64,000 nt of DNA from Anaspis maculata (lineage: Eukaryota > Arthropoda > Insecta > Coleoptera > Scraptiidae). The stretch is taken from NCBI GenBank assembly GCA_949128115.1, contig OX421967.1, forward strand, positions 57,796,855-57,860,854, written 5' to 3'. Made by a program: the position numbers and the translations under genes. The stretch's first letter is position 1; each line of letters starts with the position of its first letter. Shown here piece after piece: positions 22,083 through 32,605 of this stretch. The notes beneath the pieces are model-generated. The model was not told the DNA's origin and made no database searches. It saw nothing but the letters and a program-made list of their open reading frames with translations.

Positions 22083-23026
22083 GGACCTATTTCTTTTTCA
22101 CGCCCCTTTTGCCTCCTATCGCCGCTCATTGGCTAGATTTGCCTCACAATCTCCCGTAGCAACTCTGTCAGTGCCACTGACTTTCTCCTTGTCATTACCC
22201 CCGACAACGATATGTTACAATTTGTCATCAGTTGTCAGTAGAACCGAACCAAAAGTCTTGCCACGCTGCAACCTGCAACCTACAGACTTGACAACCAGCG
22301 GGAACCAGCGTGATAAGGGGATGGAGTATAGTGTGAAAGGATATTTTGAAGACGTACTTGTGAATAACCTGGAGGTAAAAGCGGAGTGCTACAGGAGCCA
22401 GAAAAAGAAACAAGCTTCTCAAGAAAATGTCCGGAACAACATTTGTTTTCAGCGTCATCTTTGTACCTATCACTGGATGAATAGAAATCTTCCACTCTAA
22501 AGTGCCGTGAGCACACCAAAACTGAAGCAAAATATTGAGGTTTTGTTGTGAAGTTGTAGTAGGTAATCGCCAAATAGGAAGGTGAGATAGCATTCCCAGC
22601 ACTTTGAACGGTAATTTGGGTGACCCCGCTTTTGGCTTTGTGCAACTTGTAAAACAGCTGAAATTGTTTCGTTCGCCTTCAAATTCTTCCTGGTGCCGGT
22701 GTCTTCCAGTGGCGGCCATCCATTTATTTCGCTTATTTTCGTCGGCAGGAAAACCGTAGAACGAAACATTTGAGGGAAATATTCCCTTGGACTAGTGCGG
22801 ACAACTTTTCACACAATATACGAGCATTTTTCGAATTATTCGATCAGTGTAGCGACACGACACAGGTTGCAGTCATAAGTGACAGTGACAATTCTAATTC
22901 ATTGTGACAGTATCGCCTTCCTCGAATTTCGCGCCTAATAATTGAAGGCCTTTAATTGGCCAGGGGTGTGGCTTAAAATTGTTCATCCTTGTCTGAACGT
23001 CTCTGTTCCCCATAAGAAATAGGTCT
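22083..23026. mobile_element. T element copy 1 (~0.94-kb non-autonomous DNA element)
   Basis: The ends are GGACCTATTTCTT and AAGAAATAGGTCT, inverted repeats of about 13 bp. The corresponding site in the inverted arm (near 32625-32645) lacks the insertion, so it entered after or during divergence of the ZF-C and ZF-D arms. Copies 2 and 3 are at 25360-29672 and 61487-62921. Open frames on the minus strand change frame between copies (KCWECYLTFLFGDY is shared) and are not convincing as protein. AT borders both ends, but the target duplication is uncertain. Confidence 0.65.
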
Positions 23027-23039
23027 ATTGGGCCAGTAG

Positions 23040-23209
23040 GTATAGACAATACAAATAGAGAAGACCATATGTTATCACCACCGTCGTCACGGATATTGGG
23101 GCATCAAAAATCACCCAACCTTTTTTTGAATGATGGACTAACCTGGTTCCTACGCAACCGTAAAAATCCGTGACGACATGTGTGTCTTTTCTATTTGTAT
23201 TGTCTATAC
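23040..23209. mobile_element. 170-bp palindromic MITE
   Basis: The left arm begins GTATAGACAATACAAATAG and the right end is its complement, with pairing of about 60 bp (including GTCGTCACGGAT) on each side. It lies immediately beside T copy 1 and is absent from the inverted ZF-D arm. The target duplication was not resolved. Confidence 0.6.
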
Positions 23210-23262
23210 GTATGTTTTCCGAATTTTAGCTCGTAATAATATATAATTATAAAAACTCAAAA

Positions 23263-23388
23263 TCAACAGTCGAACTCGAGGTCGAACCCTATAAAGTTGA
23301 TTTCTTCATTCGCAGCATGTTTCATCATCATGTGCATTTTCAACTTTCCCTTTTGTTTGGCTCGGTATGTACAATAATTGCACTTGAA
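23263..23388 (-). pseudogene. Stranded last finger of ZF-C
   Basis: Beyond the ZF-C stop (TGA, 23389-23391) the same frame remains open to 23263. It encodes FKCNYCTYRAKQKGKLKMH, MMMKH and a tail FIGFDLEFDC. At the stop, paralogous fingers have TGG (Trp) in the N-W-F linker. ZF-D carries the same TGG-to-TGA change. Confidence 0.75.
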
Positions 23389-24819
23389 TCAGTTGACTTC
23401 TTCTTTTGTAGCATGTGTCAAAATGTGATTTTTCAGATGTGACTTTCGTTTAGCTCGGTACGAACAATGATTGCACTGGAACCAGTCGATTTCTTCATTC
23501 GCAGCATGATTTAACATGTGACCTTTCAATGTTGACCGATGTATAGCTCGGTACGAACAATGATTGCACTGGAACCAGTTGATCTCTTTATTCGCAGCAT
23601 GTTTCATCATCATGTGCACTTTCAAATTTCCCTTTTGTCTGGCTCGGTAGGAACAATGACTGCACTTGAACCAGTTAATTTCTTCTTTTGTAGCATGTAT
23701 CAGCATGTGCCTTTTCAGTTGTGACTTTAGTTCAACTCGGTATGAACAATGACTGCACTTGCACCAGTTAATTTCTTCTTTTGTACCATGTATCAGCATG
23801 TGCCTTTTCAGTTGTGACTTTAGTTTAACTCGGTACGAACAATGAATGCACTGGAACCAGTTGATTTCTTTATCCGCAGCATGTTTCATCATCATGTGCA
23901 TTTTCAAACTTCTCTTTTGTTTGACTCGGTATGAACAATGGTTGACCTGGAACCAGTTGATTTCTTCATTTGTGGCATGTGTCAACATGTGCCTTTTCAG
24001 ATGTGACTTTCGTTTAGCTCGGTACGAACAATGATTGCACTGGAACCAGTCTATTTCTTCAATCGCAGCATGATTTAACATGTGCGTTTTCAAATTCGAC
24101 ATTTGTTTGGCTCGGTACGAACAATGTTTGCACTGGAGCCAGATGACTTCATCATTCGCAGCATGTTTCACCAGGTGTCTATTCAATGTCGACTTATATC
24201 TAGCTCGGTACGAACACTGACTGCACTGGAGCCAGTTGATTTGGTTACTGGCAGCATGTTTATCTATAATGTGCTGCTGCAGTGATATCTTTTGTTTAGC
24301 TCTGTACGAGCAATGGCTGCAATTATGCTTGTCAATTTTTTCACTTGAATCATGCGTCGACATGCATGATTCTATTATTGCAATATCTCTGCCGGTTCTT
24401 CTTGCGCCAGTCCTGGCCAAATCTGGTGACTCTTTGTCTTCGGCCTCTTCTGTGGTTTGTTGTGGTCTCCCCGCCGGCTCATTTCCACACAAATCGAGGT
24501 GTTTTACAAGATACAAACTGGAGTCCGACTTGTACCTGCAGTATTCACACTGATATATCTCGAATTCTTGGCGAAACGTCTCATTTTCACCGTTTCCCGT
24601 CGTCCCCAAGCAATGTACTTGTTTACAATGTTCGTACAATCCGAAGAGATAGTAGCTTTTGTAGTCGCAGCAGATACAGGGGAACTGTTGCGGTTCGACT
24701 ATGGCATGGTACAGTTCGGCCGCATAAACATTTCTGTGATTCCTCTGGACGTGGTGGGCGAGTTGAAAGGCGGATTCCGTCTGATGCGAACATTGCGAGC
24801 AGTTGTACTCGCCGACCAT
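23389..24819 (-). CDS. ZF-C, C2H2 zinc-finger protein, 476 aa
   Basis: N-terminal three-motif domain as in the paralogs, acidic linker, then ten array fingers from HNCSHCSYRAKQKISLQQH to FQCNHCSYRAKRKSHLKNH. Several fingers have the longer H-X4-H form (MHMMMKH). The fifth finger has lost its first zinc ligand (FQVNHC instead of FQCNHC). The protein ends prematurely by a nonsense change in the linker before the last finger. ZF-C is closest to ZF-D, its inverted-duplication partner, in finger order and linkers. The start is the first ATG; upstream codons CCC GAA and a TTG are in frame but not initiators. Role unknown; inferred nuclear DNA-binding. Confidence 0.82.
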   Translation of the reverse strand: MVGEYNCSQCSHQTESAFQLAHHVQRNHRNVYAAELYHAIVEPQQFPCICCDYKSYYLFGLYEHCKQVHCLGTTGNGENETFRQEFEIYQCEYCRYKSDSSLYLVKHLDLCGNEPAGRPQQTTEEAEDKESPDLARTGARRTGRDIAIIESCMSTHDSSEKIDKHNCSHCSYRAKQKISLQQHIIDKHAASNQINWLQCSQCSYRARYKSTLNRHLVKHAANDEVIWLQCKHCSYRAKQMSNLKTHMLNHAAIEEIDWFQCNHCSYRAKRKSHLKRHMLTHATNEEINWFQVNHCSYRVKQKRSLKMHMMMKHAADKEINWFQCIHCSYRVKLKSQLKRHMLIHGTKEEINWCKCSHCSYRVELKSQLKRHMLIHATKEEINWFKCSHCSYRARQKGNLKVHMMMKHAANKEINWFQCNHCSYRAIHRSTLKGHMLNHAANEEIDWFQCNHCSYRAKRKSHLKNHILTHATKEEVN

Positions 24820-24835
24820 TTCGGGCAATTCTAAC

Positions 24836-25359
24836 CTAAAATAGCACAGAAACGGGACATTGATGTGAACTATTCAATGTACTTATTCACCAACAACTTA
24901 CATTTTGTTTTGATGCAGAAGTGGGTAACAACAAACTGGAAGTGATGTAAAATAGAATGAGAAAAACTAGTATCTAGACAAAACGGGTGCAGGCGTCGTG
25001 CATGAAGCGGGCGTCGTGCCACCATCGGGTGAAACATCTGCCGAGCGAAACGTCTCTCGTGCGAAAGCACTTTGAGCGTCTCGACTCGAGCGAAAAGGCC
25101 GGTTTCTACTCTTTGACGGTTCATTTTACTCCGGCGGATCAGCTGATAAAGGGTGGGGGGCTGAGGGGTGGCTTTGGGGCTCTCTGGGTGGTTTACTTGT
25201 TTTTCGTAAGAGAAGCCAAATAGGTACCTACTTTTTTTTTCTCAGTTCTGTGTTTTATTCCGAGACTTTTGGGATGAGTACTTAGTCACTCCCCATTTCA
25301 ACTCGGCAGCATGCAAATCCGCAAACGGAATTTCCGGGACGATTCAGATTTGGGTCAAT
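24836..25359 (-). promoter_or_regulatory. ZF-C 5' intron and upstream block
   Basis: The intron is 24836-24901 (66 nt). The GC-rich upstream block (25020-25230) carries GAAACATCT, GAAACGTCT, GCGAAAGCAC and CTCGACTCGAGCG motifs shared with the other paralogs. It is followed by the continuous distal flank (25230-25359), which is interrupted by other elements in ZF-B (solo LTR) and ZF-E (composite insertion and a 941-bp element). Confidence 0.6.
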
Positions 25360-26728
25360 GGACCTATTTCTTTTTCACGCCCATTTTGCCTCCTACCTCC
25401 GCTCATTGGCGGGATTTGCCTCACATTCTCTTGTAGCAACTCTGTCAATGTCAGTGACTTTCCACTTCTCATTATCCCTGACAACGATATGTTACAATTT
25501 GTCATCAGTTGTCAGTAGAGCAGAACCAAAATGTGGAGCAAAAGTCTTGCCACGATGCAAACCTACAGACTCGACAACGCTTCACTTGTTCATAAGTGTA
25601 AGCATCAAGTGACGGGGAACAGGCGTGATAAGGAAAGGGGTTGAAGTATAGTGCGGAAGGATATTTTAAAGACGTACTTGTGAATAACCTGAAGGTAGAA
25701 GTGAAGTGCTACAGGAGCCAGGAAAAGGAACAAGCTCCTATAGAAAATGTTCGGAACAGCATTTGTTTTCAGTGTCTTCTTTGTACCAATCAGTCACTGG
25801 TGAATAGAAATCTTCCGCTATGAAGTACCCCGTGAGACACCTATAGTGCGGCGGCCGAGGATGCAAAAGGTGTCATTGACCCAATATCGAGGTATAAAGT
25901 TGTGAGACCCATACAGATCGATTCGTAGGAAAATTCTGTATTAGAAATGGAAATTCACGACTCTCTGCTGTGGTCGTGACTAATGTTGTAGAGGAAAAAC
26001 GGAGGAAAATGTTACTTTTCAAGCGCTACTTTTACCTTCTCTTATCTCAGTGTCTATAAGAGATATCGACCTGAAATTTTCAGGAGCTGATAGCCCTGTC
26101 ATTTTTCTGTAAAACTGTGTCTACAGTATCCGCCCGCTTTGATTGTTCATGATAATAAATAGACCATTTCTACCAAAATGTCAGTTTTCCAAGACATTTC
26201 TTCACGTTCAAAGCGCTATAACTCGGTTACCGTATGGGATATCGAAAAAAAGTCTCGTGTAAAAAAAGTCACCAATTTTGTAAGGAACATTTCATTTGCT
26301 GCATGTATGCACTTATCTTCAATAATAAAGCTTCCAGAATTTATTTTGTTCATCAATGCAAGCCGCGCGCGCTGCCGCTCGCATCGCCACCCCTTGCCTC
26401 TGCCACCCGCGAGTCCCTACAAGTACTCGTCAGTCGGCTATCCACATTAGTATTTAATTACTATTTATCAAACCAATTTTCGATAATGAGTTATAGAACC
26501 TTTACAAATCGATTTCTAGGAAAATTCTACATAAGAAGTTGGAATTACGACTCGTTGCTGTAGTCGTGACTTAATTTGTGGATAAAAATCCAAGAAAATC
26601 GCCCTGTTGATAGATGATCTGTGAAACTGTAAGCCAGCATTATGCGCCAGCTTATAAATAAATAAGTATTGTCACAATTTTTTTTTTTAAATCATTGTTT
26701 TCTTCTAATACATCGTCATCATCTGTGT

Positions 26729-26806
26729 CTACTGGCAAATGTTTCCACACAGCATCTTGCACTTGCATTCGGGAATGCAAAACATTCCCTCGCTTTTGCA
26801 GATGCA
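26729..26806 (-). pseudogene. Cys-rich (CXC-like) fragment, left arm of palindrome
   Basis: The minus strand reads KCICKSEGMFCIPECKCK, then MLCGNIC, then stop. The pattern C-X-C-X6-C-X3-C-X-C-X3-C-X3-C resembles cysteine-rich CXC-type tails. The right arm has the same frame with two Cys changed. It may be a remnant of the C-terminal zinc motif of a transposase. The identity is not established. Confidence 0.3.
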
Positions 26807-28002
26807 TTTTTGTGTAGAACAGTTTTTTTCACTGCAAATAAGATTAATCAGACTTCTGATGGTGTCTGGGATTGGCGGTTTTGACATGAACATTGAATAG
26901 CAATCAACTTAGTTTTTTTTTCCACCCACATTCCTCCAAATTCAGAGGTGGCATCGAAGGTAATACGCTGCTGATCCATAATTTCACTTGGAGGTAGCAT
27001 CTGAAATGAAAATTGGGAAATAAGCTATATCGCGTAATAGAACCCATTAATGGCTTACCAAAGAATATGCAGTCGAAAAGAATCTTCTGTCGGAGGAATT
27101 TCTTTTGCCGATTTTTTTGTATTCAAAGTTAACTCTGGCCTAGCATCATTTAGATCAACCGCATTTTGTTGTCTATATAAGAACAACACAAATTTTCTGG
27201 CTGTGTTGATGCTCTTTTCAACATTCTCTTTTCCAAATCTTTGTAAATTGAGATTTTTCGAATTTTTAACAAAAATGTCTCAAGCCGACTTTTTTCCGAT
27301 TTTAAAAAATGAATTTGTCGTGTCACATCCCGTCACATCCCAACACAACACTTCTTCCACGAATGAAAAGCAGTTCATATCTATTCACAAAACAGCAAAG
27401 GCTTTAAGAAAATTCTTATGCAATGAGTTGCTATAGCTTTTCATGCAATCACGCGGAATGCGACAGGACAAATATTTTTTTTTAAATCGACAAAAATGCA
27501 CATTTTTGTTACAAACTCTAAAAATCTCGACCTTCATAGATTTGGTGAAGAGAATATTGAAAACAACAACATAGCAAGAAAATTTGTATTGAATCTATAA
27601 AGGCAACACACTTTCTGTTGATCTAAATGATGTGAGACTGAAATTAACTTCACACACAAAAAAAATCGAAATCGGTTGAAGAAATTCCTTCAATGGAAGA
27701 TTCTTTTCGACTGCAAATTTTTCGCCAAGCCACTAATGAATTATTTCTCTCACGCGATATACATACGCGATATACATAGTTTATTCCGCAATTTTTATTT
27801 CAGATGCTATTTCTAAGTGAAAAACTGAAGTAAAATCAGCATTTCACCTTCGATGCCACAATCAACCTGGAGGAATATGAATTAAAGGAAAATGAAGATA
27901 ATTGCTATCCACTATTTTGACACAACCACCGATCTCAACCATCACCATAAGTGTAAATAATAAACCTCATTTGCAATGAGAAAAACTTTCTATACACAAA
28001 AA

Positions 28003-28134
28003 TGTATTTGCAAAAGCGAGGGAATGTTTTGCATTCCCGAATGCAAGAGCAAGATGCTGTGTGGAAATATTTTGCCATTAGACACAGATGATGACGATTT
28101 ATTAGTTGAATACAATGACTTTTTAAAAATTTGA
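28003..28134 (+). pseudogene. Cys-rich (CXC-like) fragment, right arm of palindrome
   Basis: The plus strand reads CICKSEGMFCIPECKSK, MLCGNILPLDTDDDDLLVEY and ends TGA at 28132-28134. It is the partner of 26729-26806, with frame changes at its 3' end. The acidic tail after the Cys motif suggests a genuine former C-terminus, but nothing confirms this. Confidence 0.3.
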
Positions 28135-29743
28135 AAAAATATTTATTTAATAATATAATTTATTTGAGCTGGCGCATTATGCTGGCAAACAGTTTCACAT
28201 TTCACAGATCATCTACAGGGCTATAAACTCATTCGAATTTCAGATCGATATCTGCTGAAGAAACTGAACTAAGAGCCAGCATCTCTAGAAAAGTAGCGAT
28301 TTTCTTGGATTTTTACCAAGAAAATCGGTTTATTATTTAAGCTGGCGCATAATGCTGGCTTACAGTTTCACAGATCATCTATCAACAGGGCGATTTTCTT
28401 GGATTTTTATCCACAAATTAAGTCACGACTACAGCAACGAGTCGTAATTCCAACTTCTTATGTAGAATTTTCCTAGAAATCCATTTGTAAAGGTTCTATA
28501 ACTCAATATCGAAAATTGGTTTGATAAATAGTAATTAAATACTAATGTGGATAGCCGACTGACGAGTACTTGTAGGGACTCGCGGGTGGCAGAGGCAAGG
28601 GGTGGCGATGCGAGCGGCAGCGCGCGCGGCTTGCATTGATGAACAAAATAACTTCTGGAAGCTTTATTATTGAAGATAAGTGCATACATGCAGCGAATGA
28701 AATGTTCCTTACAAAATTGGTGACCTTTTTTACATGAGACTTTTTTCCGATATCTCATACGGTAACCGAGTTATAGCGCTTTGAACGTGAAGAAATGTCT
28801 TGGAAAACTGACATTTTGGTAGAAATGGTCTATTTATTATCATGAAAAATCAAAGCAGGCGGATACTGTAGACACAGTTTTACAGAGAAATGACAGGGCT
28901 ATCAGATCATGAAGATTTCAGGTCGATATCTCTTATAGACACTGAGATAAGAGAAGGTAAAAGTAGCGCTTGGAAAGTAACATTTTCCTCTGTTTTTCCT
29001 CTATAACATTAGTCACGACCACAGCAGAGAGTCGTGAATTTCCATTTCTAATGCAGAATTTTCCTACAAATCGATCTGTATAGGTCTCATAACTTTATAC
29101 TTCGATATTGGGTCGCTCTTAAAAACGAGCACTTAGGCCGGGCCGGCCGCCGCACTACTAAGATTGAATCAAAATATTGAGCTTTTGTTATGAAGTTACA
29201 GTAATCGCCGAATAGGAAGGTGAGGTAGCATTCCCAGCACTTTGAACGGTGATTTGGACGACCCCTTTTTGGCCTTGCAAAGACAACTTGTAAAACAGCT
29301 AAAGTTGTTTCGTTAGCCTTTAAATTCTTCCTGATGCCGGCATCGTGTCTTCCAGTGGCGGCCATCCATTTATTTCGCTTATTTCCGTCGGCAGGAAAAC
29401 CGTGGGATGCAACATTTGGGGGTAATGCTGTCTTGGACTTTGTGCGGACAACTTTTCACACAACATACGCGCATTTTTCGGACTGTTTGATCAGTGTAGC
29501 GACACGACACATGTTACAGTCATATTGACAGTGACAATTCTAATCCAATGTGGCAGTATCGCCATTCTCGAATTTCGCGCCTAATAATTAAAGGCGTTTA
29601 ATTGGCCAGGGGTGTGGCTTAAAATTATTCATCCTTGCCTGAACGTCTTTGTTCCCCATAAGAAATAGGTCTATTTTGATGCAACTTTGTATTTTGAACA
29701 CTTGGCTTTAGTCGATTCTGATCCCAAGGTTTTCTTACCTACT

Positions 29744-29992
29744 TCAAGTTTTGACTTCAACAAGAGTTTGGATTTTGAAAATCGGTTGACGGGGAAAAAA
29801 AGTTGTCACTGGAATACCAAAATGTTGATATTCTTCGATCACACTGTTGATAAAACAGATAGGCAAAAAAATCTTAAGTTGGTCGAAGGTAATAAAATGA
29901 GGTCTCTCTTCAGTGTCTTCATGCACTGAAGTGTCATCTTTGGTCTTGAAATAAAATTCATGAAAAAAATCTTGAGTGAATGAGAATTGACT
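29744..29992 (-). pseudogene. Companion-gene fragment (FDQLKIF family), copy 1
   Basis: The minus strand encodes SQFSFTQDFFHEF...HEDTEERPHFITFDQLKIF, PICFINSVIEEYQHF, PVTTFFPRQPIFKIQ and stops after VEVKT. The same reading appears in a second copy (62992-63240) and, frameshifted, on the plus strand at 34713-34955. I do not recognise the family. Conservation of the reading in three copies suggests descent from one coding exon. It lies upstream of ZF-C on the same strand. Confidence 0.45.
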
Positions 29993-30108
29993 CAACAGCA
30001 GAAAACAATAATTGTGAACTGGGGGGCACTCATAGGGGGCACTATCGCAGGTTGACCTTGCGCCAACTCCAATGTGCAATGTCTCGTCTCCTCGCGAGTC
30101 GTGACAGT

Positions 30109-30258
30109 GGGCGCTTTCCATTTAAAACATTTGTGTCGGTTTGTGTCAGCTTGTGTTAGCTTGTGTCGATGAAACAAAGGAACACAGATCAAATGGAACG
30201 CGTTTGTGTCGGTTTGTGTCGACACAAGTCGACTTGTGTCGCTAAATGGAAAACGCCC
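30109..30258. mobile_element. 150-bp MITE, copy 1 (3-bp target duplication AGT)
   Basis: The ends are GGGCGCTTTCCATTTA and TAAATGGAAAACGCCC. The interior holds direct and inverted TTGTGTCG units. AGT flanks both sides (30106-30108, 30259-30261). The paralogous locus at 63352-63370 is empty (GACAATGAGC). A 3-bp duplication is compatible with a PIF/Harbinger-type origin, but other superfamilies are possible. Confidence 0.85.
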
Positions 30259-30424
30259 AGTGAGCAGCGCGGTGGGACTAAGAAAGGCGGGTGCGGTACG
30301 AGACTAAGGGAGGCGGAGACTAGGCAAGGCCGCGGGACTCAGGTAGATGGTTAGGAATAAATTATCTGCGTACAAAAACAAAAACCGGTGGTTGGAACAA
30401 ACCTACCTATTGTATGATTTTAAT

Positions 30425-30575
30425 GGGCGATTTCCATTTAAAACACTTTGTGTTGGTTTGTGTCGGTTTGTGTCAGCTTGTGTCGATGACACAAAGAAAA
30501 ACGAATCAGATGGAACGCATTTGTGTCGATTTGTGTCGACACAAGTCAACTTGTGTCGGTAAATGGAAAACGCCC
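30425..30575. mobile_element. 151-bp MITE, copy 2 (3-bp target duplication AAT)
   Basis: Same family and orientation as 30109-30258: ends GGGCGATTTCCATTTA and TAAATGGAAAACGCCC, the same TTGTGTCG interior, flanked by AAT (30422-30424, 30576-30578). Two insertions of the same family within 170 bp define both the ends and the 3-bp duplication size. Confidence 0.85.
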
Positions 30576-30639
30576 AATGAATTGTTACCGACTGTGAATG
30601 GAAACTGTATGATCGACAGAACACACTTGTCAAAGATCC

Positions 30640-31032
30640 ATTTTCATTTTTACCGCAGAACACGAAAATAACTTTGCCCTGGCTTTTACTCAAAATGCAC
30701 CGTTCATCAGCTAATCCGCCGGACTAAAATGAACCGCCAAAGAGTAGAAACCGGCCTTTTCGCTCGAGTCGAGAGACGCTCAAAGTGCTTTCGCGCGAGA
30801 GACTTTCCCAGCCCGTTGGCGCGTGAGACGTTTCGCTCGACAGACGTTTCACCCGATGGTGGCGCGACGCCCGCTCCCGTTTTGTCTAGGTACTAGTTTT
30901 TCTCATTCTATTTTACATCACTTCCAGTTTGTTGTGCCCACTGCTGCATCAAAACAAAATGTAAGTTGCTAGTGAATAAGTACATTGAATAGTTCACATC
31001 AATGCCAATGTCCCATTTCTGTGCTATTTTAG
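30640..31032 (+). promoter_or_regulatory. ZF-D upstream block and 5' intron
   Basis: The upstream block (about 30690-30900) has the shared GC-rich motifs in inverted orientation relative to ZF-C. The intron is 30961-31032 (GTAAGT...TTTTAG), 72 nt because of a 6-nt insertion relative to the 66-nt introns of the paralogs. The more distal part (30640-30690) matches the ZF-A type rather than the ZF-B/C/E type. Confidence 0.6.
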
Positions 31033-31048
31033 GTTAGAATTACCCGAA

Positions 31049-32479
31049 ATGGTCGGCGAGTACAACTGCTCGCAATGTCCGCATCAGACGGAATCTGCCT
31101 TTCAACTCGCCCACCACGTCCAGAGGAATCACAGAAATGTTTATGCGGCCGAACTGTACCATGCCATAGTCGAACCGCAACAGTTCCCCTGTATCTGCTG
31201 CAACTACAAAAGCTACAATCTCTTCGGATTGTACGAACATTGCAAGAGAGTACATTGCTTGGGGACGACCGGAAGCTCTGAAAATGAGACGTTTTGCCAA
31301 GAATTCGAGAGATATCGGTGTGACTACTGCAGGTACAAGTCGGACTCCAGTTTGTATCTTGTAAAACACCTCGATTTGTGTGGAAATGTGCCGGCGGGGA
31401 GACCACAACAAACCACAGAAGAGGCTGAAGACATAGAGTCACCAGATTTGGCCAGGACTGGCGCAAGAAGAACCGGCAGAGGTATTGGAATAATAGAATC
31501 ATGCATGTCGACGCATGATTCAAATTGAAAAATTGACAAGTATAATTGCAACCATTGCTCGTACAGAGCTAAACAAAAGACATCACTGCAGCAGCACATT
31601 ATAGATAAACATGCTGCCAGTAACCAAATCAACTGGCTCCAGTGCAATCAGTGTTCGTGCCGAGCTAGATATAAATCGATTTTGAATAAACACATGTTGA
31701 AACATGCTGCGAATGATGAAGTCATCTGGCTCCAGTGCAAACATTGTTCGTACCGAGCCAAACGAAAGTCGAATTTGAAAAGGCACATGGTTAATCATGC
31801 TGCGAATGAAGAAATAGACTGGTTCCAGTGCAATCATTGTTCGTACCGAGCTAAACGAAAGTCACATCTGGAAAGGCACATGTTGACACATGCTACAAAT
31901 GAAGAAATCAACTGGTTCCAGTGCAATCATTGTTCGTATCGAGCTAAGCAAAAGTCACATCTGAAAAGGCACATGTTGACACATGCCACAAATGAAGAAA
32001 TTAACTGGTTCCAATGCAACCATTGTTCATACCGAGCCAAACAAAAGAGAAGTTTGAAAATGCACATGATGATGAAACATGCTGCAGATAAAGAAATCAA
32101 CTGGTTCCAGTGCATTCATTGTTCGTACCGAGTTAAATTTGAGTCACAACTGAAAAGGCACATGCTGATACATGCTACAAAGGAAGAAATTAACTGGTTC
32201 AAGTGCAGTCATTGTTCATACCGAGCCAAACAAAAGGGAAATTTGAAAGTGCACATTATGATGAAACATGCTGCGAATAAAGAAATCAACTGGTTCCAGT
32301 GCAATCATTGTTCGTACCGAGCTATACATCGGTCAACATTGAAAAGTCACATGTTGAATCATGCTGCGAATGAAGAAATCGACTGGTTCCAGTGCAATCA
32401 TTGTTCGTACCAAGCTAAACGAAAGTCACATCTGAAAAATCACATGTTGACACATGCTACAAAAGAAGAAATCAACTGA
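31049..32479 (+). pseudogene. ZF-D, C2H2 zinc-finger gene with in-frame TGA
   Basis: Same architecture as ZF-C in inverted orientation: N-terminal three-motif domain (YNCSQC, FPCICC, YRCDYC), acidic linker, and ten array fingers to FQCNHCSYQAKRKSHLKNH. A single TGA at 31526-31528 replaces the Gly or Glu codon found after THDS in the paralogs. The frame is otherwise open across 476 codons. The terminal stop (TGA, 32477-32479) is the same Trp-to-stop change as in ZF-C. One finger has SC instead of SY (QCSCRARYKS). It could be a recent pseudogene, a source of a finger-only protein from a downstream ATG (31682), or a stop-codon readthrough case. Pseudogene is the default call. Confidence 0.75.
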
Positions 32480-32605
32480 TTCGAGTGCAATCATTGTACA
32501 CACCGAGCCAAACAAAAGGTAAAGTTGAAAATGCAGATGAAGATGGAACATGCTGCGAATAAAGAAATCATTTTTATAGGATTCGACCTCGGGTTCGACT
32601 GTTGA
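32480..32605 (+). pseudogene. Stranded last finger of ZF-D
   Basis: The frame continues after the TGA with FECNHCTHRAKQKVKLKMQ and MKMEH, then FIGFDLGFDC and a stop at 32603-32605. Relative to ZF-C, the first zinc-binding His of this finger has become Gln (KMQ for KMH). That fits loss of constraint after the nonsense change. Confidence 0.7.

Larger units (their letters stand above)
25844..29157. mobile_element. 3.3-kb near-complete palindrome (fold-back transposon)
   Basis: The ends are TAGTGCGGCGGCC and GGCCGCCGCACTA, flanked by CTA on both sides (25841-25843, 29158-29160); copy 3 of the host T element preserves the empty CTA. The left half pairs with the right half almost throughout: 25844-26665 with 28330-29157, 26690-26850 with 27990-28140, 26890-27170 with 27600-27900, and on to about 27340 / 27440. 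Only a short unpaired centre of about 100 bp is left. The arms have diverged by substitutions and small indels. No full-length transposase is present. A Cys-rich fragment occurs in both arms. Confidence 0.82.
25360..29672. mobile_element. T element copy 2, split by a 3.3-kb palindromic element
   Basis: The left part (25360-25843) and right part (29158-29672) together match T copies 1 and 3. The join CACCTAAGATTG is intact in copy 3 near 61970. The left end is GGACCTATTTCTT and the right end AAGAAATAGGTCT. Without the insertion it is about 1 kb. The distal flanks (GGGTCA... and ...TTTTGATGC) meet without an element near 35025-35045 on the other strand. Confidence 0.7.

Noticed and set aside
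22228..22719. T element encoding a THAP-type transposase (VCSRHFRVEDF, CCSGHF)
   Set aside because: The reading changes frame between the three copies and the N-terminal Cys pair is missing, so no consistent protein is supported.
24817..24828. ZF-C and ZF-E starting three codons earlier (MPEMVGEY)
   Set aside because: The upstream codon is TTG, not ATG. All paralogs share the ATG at MVGEY, and the intron acceptor is just upstream.
30163..30571. Open frames through the MITEs with repeated CVGLCRHK / CVDLCRHK
   Set aside because: They arise from TTGTGTCG repeats inside two MITE copies.
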